A stretch of DNA of 64,000 nucleotides, taken from positions 1,736,001-1,800,000 of the forward strand of contig NC_020520.1 of the NCBI RefSeq assembly GCF_000348785.1, written 5' to 3'. Below are positions 61,883 to 64,000 of this stretch, piece by piece; within the stretch, counting starts at the first letter, position 1; the number at the start of each line of letters is the position of its first letter. Position numbers and translations under genes: made by a program. The stretch comes from Ilumatobacter coccineus YM16-304 (lineage in GTDB: Bacteria > Actinomycetota > Acidimicrobiia > Acidimicrobiales > Ilumatobacteraceae). A model generated the notes under the pieces. It made no database searches. It saw only the letters and a list, made by a program, of their open reading frames with translations, and was not told the origin of the DNA.

Positions 61883-62754
61883 TGGGTCGCAAGAAGCGTC
61901 CGGCGACGACGCACGGCATCGCCGTCGTCGACAAACCCACGGGCGTCACGAGCCATGACGTGGTGGCGATGCTTCGCAAGCGCTTCGACGAACGCCAGGT
62001 CGGTCACGGCGGCACCCTCGATCCGAGCGCCACCGGTGTGCTGGTCGTGGCGGTCGGCAAGGCCACCAAGCTGTTGCGTTTCGTCGAGAAGACGCGCAAG
62101 GCCTACATCGGCGAGATCGTGCTCGGCACCGAGACCGATTCGCTCGACGCCGATGGTGAGGTCACCGTCACCCACGACATGCCCGAGGTGTCGCTGGCCG
62201 ACGCACAGGCGATGGTCGACGAGCACCTCACGGGTGACATCGAACAGGTGCCGCCGATGGTGTCGGCGATCAAGATCGACGGGAAGCGTCTGCACGAACT
62301 CGCTCGCGAGGGCATCGAGGTCGAACGGCCGCCCCGCCCGGTCACCATCTACTCGTTCCAGTTGATGCCGACCGACGAGCCGAACGTGTTCCTCGCTGCG
62401 GTCGAGTGCACCCCCGGCACCTACATCCGCACGCTCGCCGCCGACCTCGGTCATCTGCTCGGTGGGGGAGCGCACTTGCGCAACCTGCGCCGAACCGCCG
62501 TCGGCCGGTTCACGATCGGCGAAGCGAAGTCTCCCGACGAGTGCGAGCTGCTCCCGGTGGAGGAGGCGGTTCGCACGCTCGACCGCGTCGACATGACCGA
62601 ACAGCTCGACGACTTCGTGTCCAACGGCCGTGTCCTCCCGGCATGGGAGGGCGAGGGGCCGTGGGCACTGTTCCGCACCGATGGCACGCTCGCCGCGGTG
62701 TACGAACGCCACGGCAGCACCGAAGCGAAGCCGATGGTGGTCGTCCCGCGCTGA
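61882..62754 (+). CDS. truB: tRNA pseudouridine-55 synthase
   Basis: The 290-residue protein has GIAVVDKPTGVTSHDVV, the catalytic D47 in GHGGTLDPSATGVL, KAYIGEIVLGTETDSLDADG, PPMVSAIKIDGKRLHELAREG and GTYIRTLAADLGHLLGGGAHLRNLRRTAVG. It makes pseudouridine at position 55 of tRNA. A PUA-like C-terminal end is present. It ends the translation cluster; the gene beyond is on the opposite strand, and ribF is not seen in the window. Confidence 0.95.
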   Translation: MGRKKRPATTHGIAVVDKPTGVTSHDVVAMLRKRFDERQVGHGGTLDPSATGVLVVAVGKATKLLRFVEKTRKAYIGEIVLGTETDSLDADGEVTVTHDMPEVSLADAQAMVDEHLTGDIEQVPPMVSAIKIDGKRLHELAREGIEVERPPRPVTIYSFQLMPTDEPNVFLAAVECTPGTYIRTLAADLGHLLGGGAHLRNLRRTAVGRFTIGEAKSPDECELLPVEEAVRTLDRVDMTEQLDDFVSNGRVLPAWEGEGPWALFRTDGTLAAVYERHGSTEAKPMVVVPR

Positions 62755-62766
62755 GTTCAGCGCAGC

Positions 62767-64000
62767 TCAGGTCGACGCGTTGCGCAGCGCCTTCTTGTCG
62801 ATCTTGCCGAACACCGTGGTCGGGAGCTCGGCGACCACGTGGACCTGCTTGGGCACCTTGTACTTCGCGAGATCGGTGCGGCAGGCGGCGATCACTCGAT
62901 CGACGATGCCGGCATCGTGCTCGTCGGCCACCACGTAGGCGATGACCGCTTCGCCCCAGTCGGGGTGCGGCACGCCGACGACGGCGACCTGCTGCACGCC
63001 GGGCACGTCGACGATCGCGCCTTCGACCTCGGACGTGTAGACGTTCATGCCACCCGAGATGATCATGTCGTTCTTGCGGTCGAGCAGGTAGAGGTAGCCG
63101 TCGGCGTCGAGGCGCCCGATGTCGCCCGTGAACAACCAACCGTTGCGCAACGTGGTGGCGGTTGCGTCCGGGCGATTGTTGTAGCCGACCATCGTGTACG
63201 GGGTGAGTGCGGCGACCTCACCGATCTCTCCGACGGCGACGTCTTCGCCGTCGTCGCCGACGATGCGGACCTCGGCGAGCGCAACGGCCTGGCCGCAACT
63301 CGACAGCCGGTGGACGACGTCGGGGTCGGTCGAGTGGTCTTCGCGCCGGAGCCTGGTGATGAAGTTCGGCGCTTCGGACTGGGCGTAGAGCTGCATGAAC
63401 ACCGGGCCGAAGATCTCGAGCCCCTGGCGCAGACGGTCGACCGTGATCGGCGCAGCGCCGTACAGGATGGTGCGGAGCGAGCCGAGGTCGAGCGTGCGAC
63501 CCTCGACGGCATCGAGCACCCGGTAGATCATCGTCGGCACCATGAACGTGTAGGTGACGCGGTCGTCGGCAATCCGTTGCACGACGAGCTCCGGGTCGAA
63601 CTTCTGCTCGAGGAACACGGTGGCGCCACGCAGGAACGCCGTCTGCAGGAGGAATCCGGCGCTGTGCGGCAGCGGTGACATGAGGAGCAGCCGCTCGTCG
63701 TCCTGCATGCCCGTTTCGATCACGTGCGAGCACAGGTTGAGCGCTAGTTGCCGCTGGAGGTGCATCACACCCTTCGGCTTGCCGGTGGTGCCACCGGTGT
63801 AGATGATCAATCCGAGGTCGTCTTCGGTTGGATCGCTGTCGGGGACGGTGGTCGGCAGCTGTTCGACCGCGGCGTCGAGGGCGACGACGGTGACCCCCGA
63901 GGGGATGGCGACCTCGGAGCGCTGCGCGGCGTCGTCGACCGTCACGATCGCTCGCAGGTCGTCGGAGCCGGCCGCGGCGGCCGCGTCGAACATGCTGGCA
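62767..64000 (-). CDS. acyl-CoA synthetase (5' part cut by window edge)
   Basis: The frame runs off the window, so the N-terminus is missing; about 411 residues are present. The ANL motifs are LGLIIYTGGTTGKPKGVMH (P-loop), LYAQSEAPNF, GWLFTGDIGRLDADGYLYLLDRKNDMIISGGMNVYTSEVE and LPTTVFGKIDKKALRN with the catalytic Lys. It would activate a carboxylic acid to CoA thioester. It is convergent with truB, separated by 12 bases. Confidence 0.9.
   Translation of the reverse strand, partial: ASMFDAAAAAGSDDLRAIVTVDDAAQRSEVAIPSGVTVVALDAAVEQLPTTVPDSDPTEDDLGLIIYTGGTTGKPKGVMHLQRQLALNLCSHVIETGMQDDERLLLMSPLPHSAGFLLQTAFLRGATVFLEQKFDPELVVQRIADDRVTYTFMVPTMIYRVLDAVEGRTLDLGSLRTILYGAAPITVDRLRQGLEIFGPVFMQLYAQSEAPNFITRLRREDHSTDPDVVHRLSSCGQAVALAEVRIVGDDGEDVAVGEIGEVAALTPYTMVGYNNRPDATATTLRNGWLFTGDIGRLDADGYLYLLDRKNDMIISGGMNVYTSEVEGAIVDVPGVQQVAVVGVPHPDWGEAVIAYVVADEHDAGIVDRVIAACRTDLAKYKVPKQVHVVAELPTTVFGKIDKKALRNAST

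Noticed and set aside
1-64000. tRNA or rRNA genes, transposases, integrases and phage genes
   Set aside because: None were recognised in gaps or frames; all intergenic regions are under 300 bases and hold only the sites listed.

Overview
The window is high-GC actinobacterial chromosome, most like a marine or soil Acidimicrobiia member (Ilumatobacter type; inferred from gene content and protein style, not from a search). Pointers are three luciferase-like F420-type oxidoreductases, several acyl-CoA synthetases, acyl-CoA dehydrogenases and SDRs, a mycothiol-type DsbA protein, secreted VLETR-type repeats and a NusA with an extra C-terminal domain. I see 50 protein genes, two of them cut by the window edges, packed with no gene-free stretch above 300 bases. 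There are no rRNA or tRNA genes, transposases, phage genes or CRISPR array.

Layout. 1-12.7 kb: PAP2 phosphatase and a RecB/Cas4-like nuclease, a hydrolase, LapA-like protein, acyl-CoA dehydrogenase, SDR, DUF4333 lipoprotein, a GH65 phosphorylase with a beta-phosphoglucomutase, an AbiEi/DUF559 protein bracketed by paired palindromes, and an acyl-CoA synthetase. 12.9-19 kb: an apparent operon of a secreted DUF4331/VLETR-repeat protein, a membrane-anchored TPR protein and a His-rich NicO-type metal transporter. 19-26.6 kb: lipid or xenobiotic catabolism (two F420-type oxidoreductases, group D monooxygenase-like flavoprotein, P450, acyl-CoA synthetase). 26.7-34.3 kb: TypA, a GAF-GGDEF-EAL-DICT protein, a GH29/beta-helix fusion and another F420-type oxidoreductase. 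34.4-47.3 kb: MoxR-DUF58-VWA operon, FAD reductase, PGRP amidase, SDR and MaoC, acyl-CoA synthetase, ProS, DinB protein, MFS transporter. 47.5-62.8 kb: the translation cluster rimP-nusA-ylxR-infB, interrupted by a peptide ABC transporter operon (two paralogous binding proteins, two permeases, two ATPases) and a DsbA-like gene, then resuming with rbfA-truB. The window ends inside an acyl-CoA synthetase.

The most unusual non-coding structure is a set of perfect or near-perfect palindromes at gene 3' ends, in four sequence families (A: 4713, 26608, 34313; B: 41941, 52712; C: 37866/37913, 43605; D: four copies around the DUF559 gene). Family C contributes the stop codons and last residues of two convergent genes. 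Short tandem repeats also lie across or just after several stop codons. These arrays, the GH29/beta-helix fusion, the DUF4331-TPR-NicO operon, the split infB-rbfA cluster and a hairpin enclosing a start codon are the best leads for follow-up.
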